From positions 733,200-797,199 of the forward strand of contig NZ_JACHXJ010000003.1 in NCBI RefSeq assembly GCF_014192015.1: DNA of 64,000 bases. Reading direction: 5' to 3'. A program made the translations under genes and the position numbers. The notes below the pieces were generated by a model. It saw only the letters and a program-made list of their open reading frames with translations, was not told the DNA's origin and ran no database searches. Positions 17,428 to 25,565 of the stretch are shown piece after piece (positions within the stretch are counted from its first letter, which is position 1; each line of letters begins with the position of its first letter). This DNA comes from Paenibacillus rhizosphaerae. Its GTDB lineage: Bacteria; Bacillota; Bacilli; Paenibacillales; Paenibacillaceae.

Positions 17428-17443
17428 TTAAGATAATAACGGT

Positions 17444-18298
17444 TTAAGCTCTTCTCGCCAGCTCGTAAGGCAGACACAACGGGACCCCGGTCCGGGGGTC
17501 GACGAGGATGTCGGCTTCAATAGCGAAGACCTCCCGCAGCACTTCCCGGGTCATGACTTCGCCGGGCGTTCCTTCCGCCACAACCGTGCCCGACTTGATC
17601 GCCACCATATGCTGCGCGTACCGTGTGGCATGGTTCAAGTCGTGAACGACCATGACGATCGTGCGTCCCTCTTCCTCATTGAGCTTCAACAGCAGCTGCA
17701 GCACTTCCAGCTGATGCGCCATATCGAGGAAGGTCGTAGGCTCGTCGAGGAACAGAATATCCGTCTGCTGGGCCAGCGCCATGGCGATCCATGCCCGCTG
17801 GCGCTGTCCGCCGGACAGCTGGTCGATCGCCCGGTCCCTGAAGGCCCCAAGCCCCGTAACGTTAATGGCCCACTCAATAACCTCGCGGTCCTGCGCGCTG
17901 ATGCTGCCAAATCCGCGCTGATGCGGCGAACGGCCGAAGCCGATCAGCTCGGTTACAGTCAGCCCATCCGGGGCTGTCGGGGTTTGCGGCAGAATCGCGA
18001 GCTGCTTTGCCACGTCCTTGGTCGGCTGGCTGTGAATCGATTTGCCGTCGAGCAGCACCGCTCCGGAGGATGGCTTCATCAAGCGGGCCATCGTTTTGAG
18101 AATCGTTGATTTGCCGGAGCCGTTGGAGCCGACCAAAGCCGTAATTTTGCCCGCCGGAATACTCAGGTTCAAATTGTTGACAATCAGCGTATCCGCGTAT
18201 CCGATGTTCAGCTGCTCAGTGCCGAGCCTCGACTGGAGCTGCTGTTTTTCCTCCTCGGCAATCTCTTGCTCGGGCCAAGCCAAAGTGTTTTGTACCAT
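17444..18298 (-). CDS. Iron-siderophore ABC transporter ATP-binding protein (FecE/FhuC/YusV type)
   Basis: ABC ATPase of 284 residues: Walker A GSNGSGKST, Q-loop AILPQTP, signature LSGGQRQRAW, Walker B ILFLDEPTTFLD and the switch His in VVHDLNHA. The ending ADILVDPRTGVPLCLPYEL is typical of ferric-siderophore ATPases such as FecE, FhuC and YusV. No permease or binding-protein gene is adjacent, so it is probably an orphan ATPase serving several siderophore permeases, as known for YusV/FhuC in Firmicutes. A strong Fur box lies in the promoter (18475-18495), predicting repression by iron. It has about 40 extra N-terminal residues rich in Glu and Gln before the ABC core. Confidence 0.92.
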   Translation of the reverse strand: MVQNTLAWPEQEIAEEEKQQLQSRLGTEQLNIGYADTLIVNNLNLSIPAGKITALVGSNGSGKSTILKTMARLMKPSSGAVLLDGKSIHSQPTKDVAKQLAILPQTPTAPDGLTVTELIGFGRSPHQRGFGSISAQDREVIEWAINVTGLGAFRDRAIDQLSGGQRQRAWIAMALAQQTDILFLDEPTTFLDMAHQLEVLQLLLKLNEEEGRTIVMVVHDLNHATRYAQHMVAIKSGTVVAEGTPGEVMTREVLREVFAIEADILVDPRTGVPLCLPYELARRA

Positions 18299-18474
18299 AC
18301 CGTATCATCCTTTTTTAGGGATTGTATTGCGCGGCGGGTCGCCGCTCCGCATGCAGGGTGCCTTATGTTATGTTCAACGTTGTCGAAACGCCGTATCGTC
18401 TAACGCATGATTGCCTTTGTTGACACATTATGCGTGAAAAAGTGCAATTTATGTGTATGTATACACACATTATA

Positions 18475-18495
18475 TGATAATGATTCTCATTTTCA
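18475..18495 (-). promoter_or_regulatory. Fur box in the promoter of the siderophore ATPase gene
   Basis: TGATAATGATTCTCATTTTCA matches the Fur/Per-type consensus gataatgataatcattatc at most positions. On the minus strand TTTACA (18502-18497) and TATCAT 17 bases later, or TATAAT at 18474-18469, give promoter elements that overlap the box, so bound Fur would block RNA polymerase. The stretch 18299-18450 between box and gene is otherwise an untranslated leader with an imperfect palindrome at 18451-18470. Confidence 0.85.
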
Positions 18496-18536
18496 TTGTA
18501 AAGAGTTTTTTTACCCTTTCTCCCTATTATCTCACG

Positions 18537-18571
18537 AAAAAAAGGACAATGGAACTCATGGTCCCATTGTC
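18537..18571 (-). terminator. Terminator after the serine hydrolase gene
   Basis: GGACAATGG and CCATTGTCC form the stem and are followed on the minus strand by seven T. It lies 18 bases past the stop of the hydrolase gene and isolates it from the Fur-controlled unit. Confidence 0.88.
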
Positions 18572-18588
18572 CAAATATTGCATCCGAC

Positions 18589-20076
18589 TCAATAGCTCAA
18601 CATGTCCGGTAGCTCCTCCTGCTTTATGGCCGTGACCCGGGTTGTCCTCTTGTCAAAAGAGACGTTGATCTCTTCCACAAGCTCAACATCCCCGTCCGCG
18701 AACGTTAAAGTGAGCGTGACCCTGTATGGTGTCTCGATATACACCACGGTTAGCTCCAGCTGCAGATCCCCGGTCAATCGGGCCGAAATGACGGCTTCCT
18801 GCCGATGCATAGCCAGATCCTTCCGGAAGACGTCCTCTGTGCTTACCCTCTTCGTCAAATCAAAGAGGAGTTCGCGCCGGCTGCCATCGGCATAACGGAG
18901 CCGAAGCTCGTACCGCTCGTCCAGGCGGCACACCGTAATTTCGGCCATGCCGCCTGGCTCTGAATCCCGGACATGATATCGTCCCGCCCAAGCGTCCGGC
19001 AGGGCGGCCGGCGCTGAAGGTACAGAGTACGCAGCGTCTTCCTGCATTCGCGCGATCCGCCGCAGAAGCAGCGGGTACGCTTCGGAGCTAATTTGTTGCG
19101 ACCGGTCCACCCGGTTTACGATATACTCATGGATGAGATCCAGCAGCTGTGGCAGCTGCTTTTTCATATGGCTCATGCCGGAAGCGGCTGCAATGACAAT
19201 GCCGTGCTTCGGAGCAACAAAGCAGATCTGCCCGAACCCGCCGTTTCCCATATAGCAGCCCTGCCGGCACCGGAAAAACTGATAGCCATACCCTTCCGAA
19301 AAATCGGCTCTCGTCTCGCTGCGGCGGTTATCGCTCTGCTCCGAGGTGGCTAACCGGATGTAGTCCGCCGATACGATTCGCCGGCCGGCATACACGCCCT
19401 CGTTCAGCAGCATCTGTCCGAATTTTGCCACACCGTCGATGGGCATGCTCAGCCCCATGCCGCCTGCGGTCACTCCCATCGGGCAGGTCTCCCAATCCAC
19501 CAAGCCAACGCCAAGGGGTTCAAACAATCTCGGCTTTAAATATTCGACGAGGCTCATGCCGGTCGCTCTTTCCAGAATGGCGGCAACCATATAAGTCGCA
19601 TGGGTGTTGTACATGTAATGGCTTCCCGGCGGATACTCCGGCTCCAAGGATAAAAACGTTTGAGCCCAGTCGGGTCCTGCGTCCATAATCCGGCCGTAGA
19701 TGTTGTCATGATGTCCTGTATTCATCGAGAGCAGATGGTGAATGGTCATCTGTGATAAGTAGGGCGGAACGTTACCGGGCAGCTTATCGGGAAAATACGA
19801 AACGACCGGATCCGTCAGCCGGATGTATCCTTCGTCCCTGGCGATTCCTGCGGCTATCGAAGTGAAGCTCTTGCTGAGCGAAAATAATAATGTGGGTGCC
19901 TCTTTACGATACGGCTCACGGTCGAAACGGGCTGTAACCTTACCATCCTGAAGCAGCATTAATCGGTTGACCTGAAGCTCCAGGTCTTCGATCCGTTCCA
20001 GAAGCCGAAGTACGTCGCTGGACGAGAGGCCGTGGCTCTCCGGCTGCGATGTTTCCAACTCCATTGCCAGTCCCAA
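18589..20076 (-). CDS. Beta-lactamase-related serine hydrolase
   Basis: 495 residues; penicillin-binding-protein/class C beta-lactamase fold. The SxxK nucleophile motif is SLSKSFTS (about residue 68), the Tyr/Asn motif is MYNTHATYM, and GGMGLSMPIDGVAKFG follows as usual. A C-terminal extension of about 120 residues (from 375) forms a beta-rich lipocalin-like domain common in these proteins. No signal peptide is visible, so it is likely a cytoplasmic esterase or peptidase rather than a drug-resistance enzyme. The TTG start at 20076 is supported by GGAGG seven bases upstream. It follows the GNAT gene by 23 bases on the same strand. Confidence 0.88.
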   Translation of the reverse strand: MGLAMELETSQPESHGLSSSDVLRLLERIEDLELQVNRLMLLQDGKVTARFDREPYRKEAPTLLFSLSKSFTSIAAGIARDEGYIRLTDPVVSYFPDKLPGNVPPYLSQMTIHHLLSMNTGHHDNIYGRIMDAGPDWAQTFLSLEPEYPPGSHYMYNTHATYMVAAILERATGMSLVEYLKPRLFEPLGVGLVDWETCPMGVTAGGMGLSMPIDGVAKFGQMLLNEGVYAGRRIVSADYIRLATSEQSDNRRSETRADFSEGYGYQFFRCRQGCYMGNGGFGQICFVAPKHGIVIAAASGMSHMKKQLPQLLDLIHEYIVNRVDRSQQISSEAYPLLLRRIARMQEDAAYSVPSAPAALPDAWAGRYHVRDSEPGGMAEITVCRLDERYELRLRYADGSRRELLFDLTKRVSTEDVFRKDLAMHRQEAVISARLTGDLQLELTVVYIETPYRVTLTLTFADGDVELVEEINVSFDKRTTRVTAIKQEELPDMLSY

Positions 20077-20099
20077 CCGTACACCTCCAACCTTCCGTC

Positions 20100-20609
20100 T
20101 TATGAAAGCTCCTTGATAAAAAATAGATTCAAATCATCGTCCACCCGGACCATCTCGCCCGGTACGACCGGCTCGTTTTTATACACAATGCCGTTGCCAT
20201 CAGGGATATAACCTCTGCGGCAGTAAATGCGCTGTGCCTTGCCGTAGTCCTTGAACAAGCCCACACCGATCCCGATCCGCTTGCCCTTGCGGCTTACGAT
20301 CGATTCAAACTCCTCGAGGATCCGGTTGCCGATTCCATGGCGCTGGAAGACGGGGAACACATTCAGATCGTTCACTTCCGGAATGCCCTGCTCTTTGAAA
20401 GGAGGATAGTCTGATTCGTATTTCAGGTGACACACCCCTGCGACCCGGTTATCCGCATAGGCGATAATCGTTTCACGGACACCCGCTGCGTTTTCAGCGA
20501 GACATTTGTCGTAGTACTCATCGGGGCGAAAGATCCCCTGTTCGGTAAAAGCCTGCTTCCACTGCTGCTTTAGTTCCTCAGAAGTGAGCAAAGTCAACGT
20601 GATTTTCAT
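20100..20609 (-). CDS. GNAT-family N-acetyltransferase
   Basis: 169 residues. The acetyl-CoA-binding motif A is VFPVFQRHGIGNRILEEFE, preceded by the DLNVF strand; the C-terminal part ends LNLFFIKEL, a subgroup of GNATs often annotated only as acetyltransferase. The start at 20609 has GGAGG eight bases upstream; the five extra residues from 20624 precede that site. Upstream of the serine hydrolase gene in the same orientation, likely co-transcribed. Acceptor unknown. Confidence 0.85.
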   Translation of the reverse strand: MKITLTLLTSEELKQQWKQAFTEQGIFRPDEYYDKCLAENAAGVRETIIAYADNRVAGVCHLKYESDYPPFKEQGIPEVNDLNVFPVFQRHGIGNRILEEFESIVSRKGKRIGIGVGLFKDYGKAQRIYCRRGYIPDGNGIVYKNEPVVPGEMVRVDDDLNLFFIKELS

Positions 20610-20693
20610 ATACAGCACCTCCATATCGAATGTAGATTTCGTTCCCTCGTTCCGCGGCTCTCTTTTAAAAGTTAACGTTCACTTACTTTAGCA

Positions 20694-20723
20694 TTGATGA
20701 TTAAAGAGATTCACGATTATAAT
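20694..20723 (+). promoter_or_regulatory. Sigma-A-type promoter of the sensor kinase gene
   Basis: TTGATG (20694-20699), 18 bases, TATAAT (20718-20723), with the start codon 45 bases further on. It is the only good match in the intergenic region. Confidence 0.6.
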
Positions 20724-20767
20724 ATGTATAAATATACCACGATTTGATAGTAGAGAGGGGAACTGCC

Positions 20768-22228
20768 ATGCGATCCGCTGAAGTCCATAATTACGACTTT
20801 GCCTTTAGGCAGGCCGCGATCGGCATGGCCCTTATCGCGCCTGACGGAACCTTTCTAAAGGTCAACCCCGCTTTAAGCACCCTCCTCGGTTATACACCTG
20901 AACATTTCACTTCGCCGGATCTTCTTCCCGCGATTCAGGAACTGTCCCGCGACATCGTTAAGTGCGGGGAGTGGCTGCAGTCCATGAAACGGGATCAGCA
21001 CCGGGTCGACCAGCATTACTATCATCCTTCAGGACAACGGTTGTCCCTTGATATCCGCATCTCCTTGATTCGGAATGAGGCAGGAAAACCAGAGATTTAC
21101 TTCACGCAATTCGAGAACAAGACCCAAATAATGCAGATGGAAACCCGGCTGCATTATACCGAAACCCATCTGCACGAGCGTGAGGATTCCTTCATGCAGC
21201 TGCTGGACGGCCTGCCCCTGTCCGTACTGATTACGGACCACGGCCTGATTCAGTATGCCAATCCTGCCGGACTCAGGCTCGTTCATGCAGACAGCCTTGA
21301 AGCTGTGATCGGCATGTCAACGGACGATTTGGTCGATGTCGCCGACCACGAAATTCTGGCCGAGCGCAAGCAGCGGCATTACAGCAACATGCCCATCGGC
21401 TCAGTGCGCTACCGCATCCGCTGTCTCAATGGACAGCAGAGGCTTGTGGAAGGATTTTCGCTGAAGATCACCTATAAAAAAAAGCGATGCGTCATCGGGA
21501 TCTTTAAAGATATCTCCGACCAGAAGCTCGAGGAAGATCGGCTCATGCAGTCCGAGAAGCTATCAACGGCAGGGCAGCTTGCCGCAGGCATTGCCCATGA
21601 AATCCGTAATCCGCTGACGGCCATTTTCGGCTTTTTGAAGCTCCTCCGCTCCTCCAGCCATAACAACGACCAGTACTTTGCGATTATGGAGTCCGAGCTG
21701 AAGCGGATCGAATTTATCGTCAATGAGCTGCTGGTGCTGTCCAAGCCCCAGGTTTCGCATGCGAGTAAGCCAATGGACATTTTGCCGCTGCTGGACCAGG
21801 TGATCACGCTGATGAACGGCCAAGCCGCATTAAAAAATATCGAGATCGTTTCCGCTTTCTCCGAGCCTTCCATCTGGATTGCCGGTGAAGCCAACCAGCT
21901 GAAACAGGTATTCATCAACCTGCTCAAAAATGCGATGGAAGCCATGCCGGACGGCGGCCTCATCCGGATTCACGCGCTGTCCCGGAACAACGAAGCCTGC
22001 ATCAGCGTTCAGGACGAAGGCTGCGGCATGACTCCGGAGCAGATCCAGGCGCTGGGCAAGCCCTTTTTTACGACGAAGGAATCGGGCACCGGCCTCGGGT
22101 TTATGATCACACACAACATTATCCATAATCACGGCGGGAACATAGCGGTCCAGAGTACTCCCCAGGAGGGCACCACGTTTACCGTGACGCTCCCCATTAT
22201 TTCCGAACCGGAGGCAGCCTCTTCATAA
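20768..22228 (+). CDS. Orphan PAS-domain sensor histidine kinase (Spo0-phosphorelay type)
   Basis: 486 residues with no transmembrane segment: PAS domain 1 (about 10-120, FRQAAIGMALIAPDGTFLKVNPAL), PAS domain 2 (about 145-260, LLDGLPLSVLITDHGLIQYAN), then the dimerisation domain with the phospho-acceptor His277 in GIAHEIRNPLTA and an HATPase_c domain (NLLKNAMEAMPDGG, DEGCGM, KESGTGLG). This two-PAS soluble layout is typical of KinA/KinE-like kinases feeding Spo0F. No response regulator is adjacent, which also fits a phosphorelay input. The start ATG has GAGAGGGG seven bases upstream. Its own promoter is at 20694-20723. The signal sensed is not known. Confidence 0.9.
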   Translation: MRSAEVHNYDFAFRQAAIGMALIAPDGTFLKVNPALSTLLGYTPEHFTSPDLLPAIQELSRDIVKCGEWLQSMKRDQHRVDQHYYHPSGQRLSLDIRISLIRNEAGKPEIYFTQFENKTQIMQMETRLHYTETHLHEREDSFMQLLDGLPLSVLITDHGLIQYANPAGLRLVHADSLEAVIGMSTDDLVDVADHEILAERKQRHYSNMPIGSVRYRIRCLNGQQRLVEGFSLKITYKKKRCVIGIFKDISDQKLEEDRLMQSEKLSTAGQLAAGIAHEIRNPLTAIFGFLKLLRSSSHNNDQYFAIMESELKRIEFIVNELLVLSKPQVSHASKPMDILPLLDQVITLMNGQAALKNIEIVSAFSEPSIWIAGEANQLKQVFINLLKNAMEAMPDGGLIRIHALSRNNEACISVQDEGCGMTPEQIQALGKPFFTTKESGTGLGFMITHNIIHNHGGNIAVQSTPQEGTTFTVTLPIISEPEAASS

Positions 22229-22308
22229 CGGGCCTGTCCGATGATCAGCCGGTCATTTTAACTTTCATATCCTGTGACCCAAAAAGGACGGTATTTCCGT
22301 GCATGTTC

Positions 22309-22725
22309 CTATGTATTGGAGGAATACAGCAGGATGCCGTCCCTCCGGTTCCAGCCCGATTTGGCCCAAAAATAATTGCCGATCTCATTCTCCTCGATCA
22401 CCATGATATGGCACTTGTCGATGCCCTCTTCCCGGAGCTTATTCAGCCCGGCTTTCGCCAGTTTTTGCCCGATGGCGCGTCCCCTGTAGGCCGGATCCAC
22501 CGCAACGTGGTAGATATAACCCCTTCGCCCGTCATGACCGCACAGAATGGTGCCGATCACCCGCTCCCCCTCGATGGCCACAAAACTCATGCCCGGGTTC
22601 CGAACCAGATACCGGTGTATCGATTCTTTTGAATCGGCGTCGCTCAGCGCCATCCCTTCCGTTTTGCCCCACAGCTCCATGCACTGTTCGTAATCTTCAA
22701 TCAACAGCTCTCGCAGTGTTTCCAT
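22309..22725 (-). CDS. GNAT-family N-acetyltransferase
   Basis: 138 residues; motif A IYHVAVDPAYRGRAIGQKLAKAGLNKL, then GIDKCHIMVIEENEIGNYFWAKSGWNRRDG, a typical small GNAT layout (YpeA-like). Convergent with the kinase gene; the 80 bases between them hold no evident terminator. The acceptor is unknown. Confidence 0.88.
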   Translation of the reverse strand: METLRELLIEDYEQCMELWGKTEGMALSDADSKESIHRYLVRNPGMSFVAIEGERVIGTILCGHDGRRGYIYHVAVDPAYRGRAIGQKLAKAGLNKLREEGIDKCHIMVIEENEIGNYFWAKSGWNRRDGILLYSSNT

Positions 22726-22801
22726 GATGTTAGTTTCCTCCAGTCATTGATATGAACAATTTTCTATCAAAGCGTCTCTATGAAAATAGACCGCATCCGG
22801 C

Positions 22802-23836
22802 CTATTTTCCGGCCTTCGCCCGCTCTACCGGCTCCGGACCGAGAATCTGTCTGAAGTGATGCCGCATATGCTCCAGGTAATCGCTCACCAGCCAGTCCAG
22901 CGTCGCTTCACCGCCGCCGGGAAGAATGCAGGCTTTGCCGTAATCTTCTACGGTCAGCGTATCGAGAACATGGGCGATCTGCCTGTTCAGCATGACCCAC
23001 AGCATAATGATATCCGGCTTGGTGTACTGCTCCTGATACCCGTGCAGGTCCACCCACCGTTCCTGATCGTATCCCTCGAGGGATACCGGATGCGCCGACA
23101 GCTTGATTTTGACAAAACGAAGATGGTTGTTCACCGCCGAATCGCATAAGTGACCCACGATCTCCTGCTTCGACCACTTGGCAGGCCCGGGTTTCTGTCT
23201 GAACTCCTCTACGGGCAAAGCCTTCAGTTCGCTCTCAAAATATCCGACCAAATGGTTCAAGGTTTGACTATAACGGTTCATTTGCTTCTCCTCTCTATCG
23301 GCTGGACTGTATTCGATCAGCCAGCAATCGCGATATTCCCCTTCATGCCATTCGCGCTTTTCAAGCAGCCTGATCTTGCGGAAGCCGCATTTCTCATATA
23401 CGCGCAGCGCTCGGGTATTCCAAGTTTGCGGGTCCATGACGATTGTATCGGCTTGAAGCGTGTTGGTTAGATAAGATACCATGCCCTGAATCAGCTTTGT
23501 GCCGATTCCCCGGTTCCAGCAGTCAGGCTCCCCAATAAACTGATCCATGCCAAAAATCCGCCCGTCCCCCTCGCCATAGCCATATACCTCGCGTTCCTCC
23601 GGATCGACAGGGTAATACTGGATATAGCCGATATCACGGTCGTCCAGTTGAATGATGCAGGCCTCGATTTGACGTTCTCGGTAAAAGTGCTCCTGCACCA
23701 TGGCCATATCATGCGGGCGGTCCCGGCCTTCATAATATTCGAGGACGCGCGGATCGCTGAGCCATTGGACCAACCTATCCGCATCGCCCTCCTCCAGTTT
23801 CCTTACGCGGATCCCGTGCTTGCTCCAAAGAATCAA
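22802..23836 (-). CDS. GNAT acetyltransferase fused to a DinB/YfiT-like domain
   Basis: A single frame joins two families. Residues about 5-185 are a GNAT of the aminoglycoside 6'-acetyltransferase type (VRKLEEGDADRLVQWLSDP, FIGEPDCWNRGIGTKLIQ, DPQTWNTRALRVYEKCGF). From about residue 190 (MNRYSQTLNHLVGYFESEL) a DinB-like four-helix domain follows with metal-ligand candidates His (VGHLCDSAVNNH) and the late HMRHHFRQI. Each half is full length, so this is a true fusion or a lost stop codon. I start at a TTG (23836) behind GGAGGGGG; the ATG at 23857 lies upstream of that ribosome site. DinB proteins include bacillithiol-type transferases; coupling to a GNAT suggests modification of a small molecule. 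Confidence 0.82.
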   Translation of the reverse strand: MILWSKHGIRVRKLEEGDADRLVQWLSDPRVLEYYEGRDRPHDMAMVQEHFYRERQIEACIIQLDDRDIGYIQYYPVDPEEREVYGYGEGDGRIFGMDQFIGEPDCWNRGIGTKLIQGMVSYLTNTLQADTIVMDPQTWNTRALRVYEKCGFRKIRLLEKREWHEGEYRDCWLIEYSPADREEKQMNRYSQTLNHLVGYFESELKALPVEEFRQKPGPAKWSKQEIVGHLCDSAVNNHLRFVKIKLSAHPVSLEGYDQERWVDLHGYQEQYTKPDIIMLWVMLNRQIAHVLDTLTVEDYGKACILPGGGEATLDWLVSDYLEHMRHHFRQILGPEPVERAKAGK

Positions 23837-23885
23837 AATGCACACCCCCTCCCTCATAACTCAAGCATGAAGCTGCTGACCCTAT

Positions 23886-24464
23886 TTATATGAAAAGCTT
23901 AACGTTTTTGACCACGTAGTGGTACCCTGACAAGACGGTCATCATCACGGCGATCACCATCAAGAAGGAATCGACGCGAAGGCTCGTCAGCCATTGAAAG
24001 GGATAGTTATTCAGCAGCACGGCCGTAATGGCGACGACTTGGGACACCATTTTCCACTTGCCGTACCGGTCTGCCGCCAGAGCGATCCCCTGGGCCGACG
24101 CCGCCATTCGCAGAGCGGTAATGATGAATTCACGGCCGATCATCACGAAGGCCATCCAGGCCGGAACCATCCCGGCTTCGACCATCATGATTAACGCCAC
24201 GGAAACTAGCAGCTTATCCGCGAGCGGGTCCAGGAGCTTCCCCAGATTGGTAACCAGGTGGTATTTGCGGGCAATATACCCGTCCAGCTTGTCCGTAGCG
24301 GAAGCAAGCACGAATACGCCCACCGCCATATAGGTCCCGTACTGGTTCAGAAATTGAATGAACGCGTTGGAATCCGCCATCCATACAGGGTACTCTGCGA
24401 AAACAAGGATAAACACGGGGATCAGCATGATCCTGGCCAGCGTCAGCTTGTTCGCCGGGTTCAT
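23886..24464 (-). CDS. pgsA: CDP-diacylglycerol--glycerol-3-phosphate 3-phosphatidyltransferase
   Basis: Integral membrane enzyme that makes phosphatidylglycerol phosphate. The CDP-alcohol phosphatidyltransferase motif DG-x2-AR-x8-G-x3-D-x3-D is seen in DGYIARKYHLV...GKLLDPLADK. 192 residues with about five hydrophobic segments is normal. It is translationally coupled to the glyoxalase-like gene: the ATG at 24464 overlaps that gene's stop (ATGA). In Bacillus the main pgsA lies near recA/cinA; the different setting here means it may be a second copy. Confidence 0.92.
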   Translation of the reverse strand: MNPANKLTLARIMLIPVFILVFAEYPVWMADSNAFIQFLNQYGTYMAVGVFVLASATDKLDGYIARKYHLVTNLGKLLDPLADKLLVSVALIMMVEAGMVPAWMAFVMIGREFIITALRMAASAQGIALAADRYGKWKMVSQVVAITAVLLNNYPFQWLTSLRVDSFLMVIAVMMTVLSGYHYVVKNVKLFI

Positions 24465-24811
24465 GCATCCTTCCTCTCAAAAAACGTGATCCGGTTGCCG
24501 AAAGGGTCGATCACGCTCACCTCCATTTGCTCCAGCCCCGGGCGCGCATGCTTGTACTTTTTCGCTATCAGTTTGGCATGGAGGCTCTGGATGTCTTCGA
24601 CTTCCACCCGGATCGCCGAGCCCGGGCAGCAATCGCCGTGATGCCCGCTCAAATGGATTTCGCAGTCCCCGCTGGATACCTGCATGTATAAAGGAAGATC
24701 GGCTTCATAGCGATGCTCCCAGTCGATCCGGAACTCCAGGAAATCCACGTAAAACTCCTTGGCCTTATCCTCATCGAAAATCCGAAAGATCGGCGTTATC
24801 TTCTTCATCAC
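24461..24811 (-). CDS. VOC-superfamily (glyoxalase/bleomycin-resistance-like) protein
   Basis: 116 residues with the paired beta-alpha-beta-beta-beta layout: TPIFRIFDEDKAKEFYVDFL and the second half VEVEDIQSLHAKLIAKKYKH ending VIDPFGNRITFFERK. The ending DPFGNRI/ITFFE is typical of the glyoxalase-superfamily protein group. It may be a metal-dependent lyase or a drug-binding protein; metal ligands are not clear. Coupled by a four-base overlap to pgsA. Confidence 0.85.
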   Translation of the reverse strand: MMKKITPIFRIFDEDKAKEFYVDFLEFRIDWEHRYEADLPLYMQVSSGDCEIHLSGHHGDCCPGSAIRVEVEDIQSLHAKLIAKKYKHARPGLEQMEVSVIDPFGNRITFFERKDA

Positions 24812-24853
24812 TCATCCTCCTATGGAAGTTGATCCAAACTCATCCCGGCTTGG

Positions 24854-25528
24854 CTATCGTACAGACAATGCGGCGCCAAGCTGCATAGGCGCCGACAGTT
24901 GAGGGTACCGGCTCACCACATAGGGATTGAACCAGACCGCATGGAAGACCTTCATCCCTGCCTGGTGGGCCCCATCCAGCTCTCCGGAGCCTCCGTCACC
25001 TACAAAAACGCAGTCCTCCGGAAGTGTCTGCAGCCGCCTGGATGCGAGTTCATAGATATCAGGATCGGGTTTACAGCATTGTACCTCATAGGAAAAAATA
25101 ACGTCATTAAAATAACCGGCCAGCGGAGAATCTTCCCAGCCCCGGACTTCCTCCTCCGAACAGTTGCTGATCAGCCCAAGCTTCCAGCCATGGGTCCGGA
25201 GGTGTTCAAGCATTTCCAAAATGTCAGGGCGAACGGCTTCAAAAGGAATCCGCTTCTCCTGGATCCTTGCCTGGTAGAGTGATTGAACGGACTGTTCGTC
25301 CGCATCCAGGCCCCTGCCTCGGCAAATATCCCGGATGACGTCCGGAAAGCTTGCCAGCTCCCCGCGCATCCGCCGCTCCACCCGGCTTCTCCATTCCAGC
25401 TTGAACGCTTCCTGGCTCAGGCCAAGCAGACCCGGATAATCGTAGCGGCGCCCCGATATCCGGCGGCCATCCTCAAATTCGGTGATCAAGGTCTCGAACA
25501 GATCGAACAAAACGGCTTTCGTGCCCAT
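24854..25528 (-). CDS. HAD-superfamily hydrolase
   Basis: 224 residues. Motif I FDLFETLITEF (Asp nucleophile; the second position is Phe-Glu instead of the usual Asp), motif II GLISNCSEEE, motif III Lys in CCKPDPDIYELA and motif IV VGDGGSGELDGA. This FDLFxTL version is typical of the HAD-IA subgroup with L-2-haloacid dehalogenase-like and phosphatase members. Substrate unknown. It follows the peptidase E gene by about 37 bases on the same strand. Confidence 0.87.
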   Translation of the reverse strand: MGTKAVLFDLFETLITEFEDGRRISGRRYDYPGLLGLSQEAFKLEWRSRVERRMRGELASFPDVIRDICRGRGLDADEQSVQSLYQARIQEKRIPFEAVRPDILEMLEHLRTHGWKLGLISNCSEEEVRGWEDSPLAGYFNDVIFSYEVQCCKPDPDIYELASRRLQTLPEDCVFVGDGGSGELDGAHQAGMKVFHAVWFNPYVVSRYPQLSAPMQLGAALSVR

Positions 25529-25565
25529 GCGGCACCCTCCTTATCGGTCAGCGGGGATTTCCGGT

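Noticed and set aside
18451..18470. Imperfect palindrome in the leader of the siderophore ATPase gene as a second operator
   Set aside because: Made of alternating GT/AC repeats, so the symmetry has little weight.
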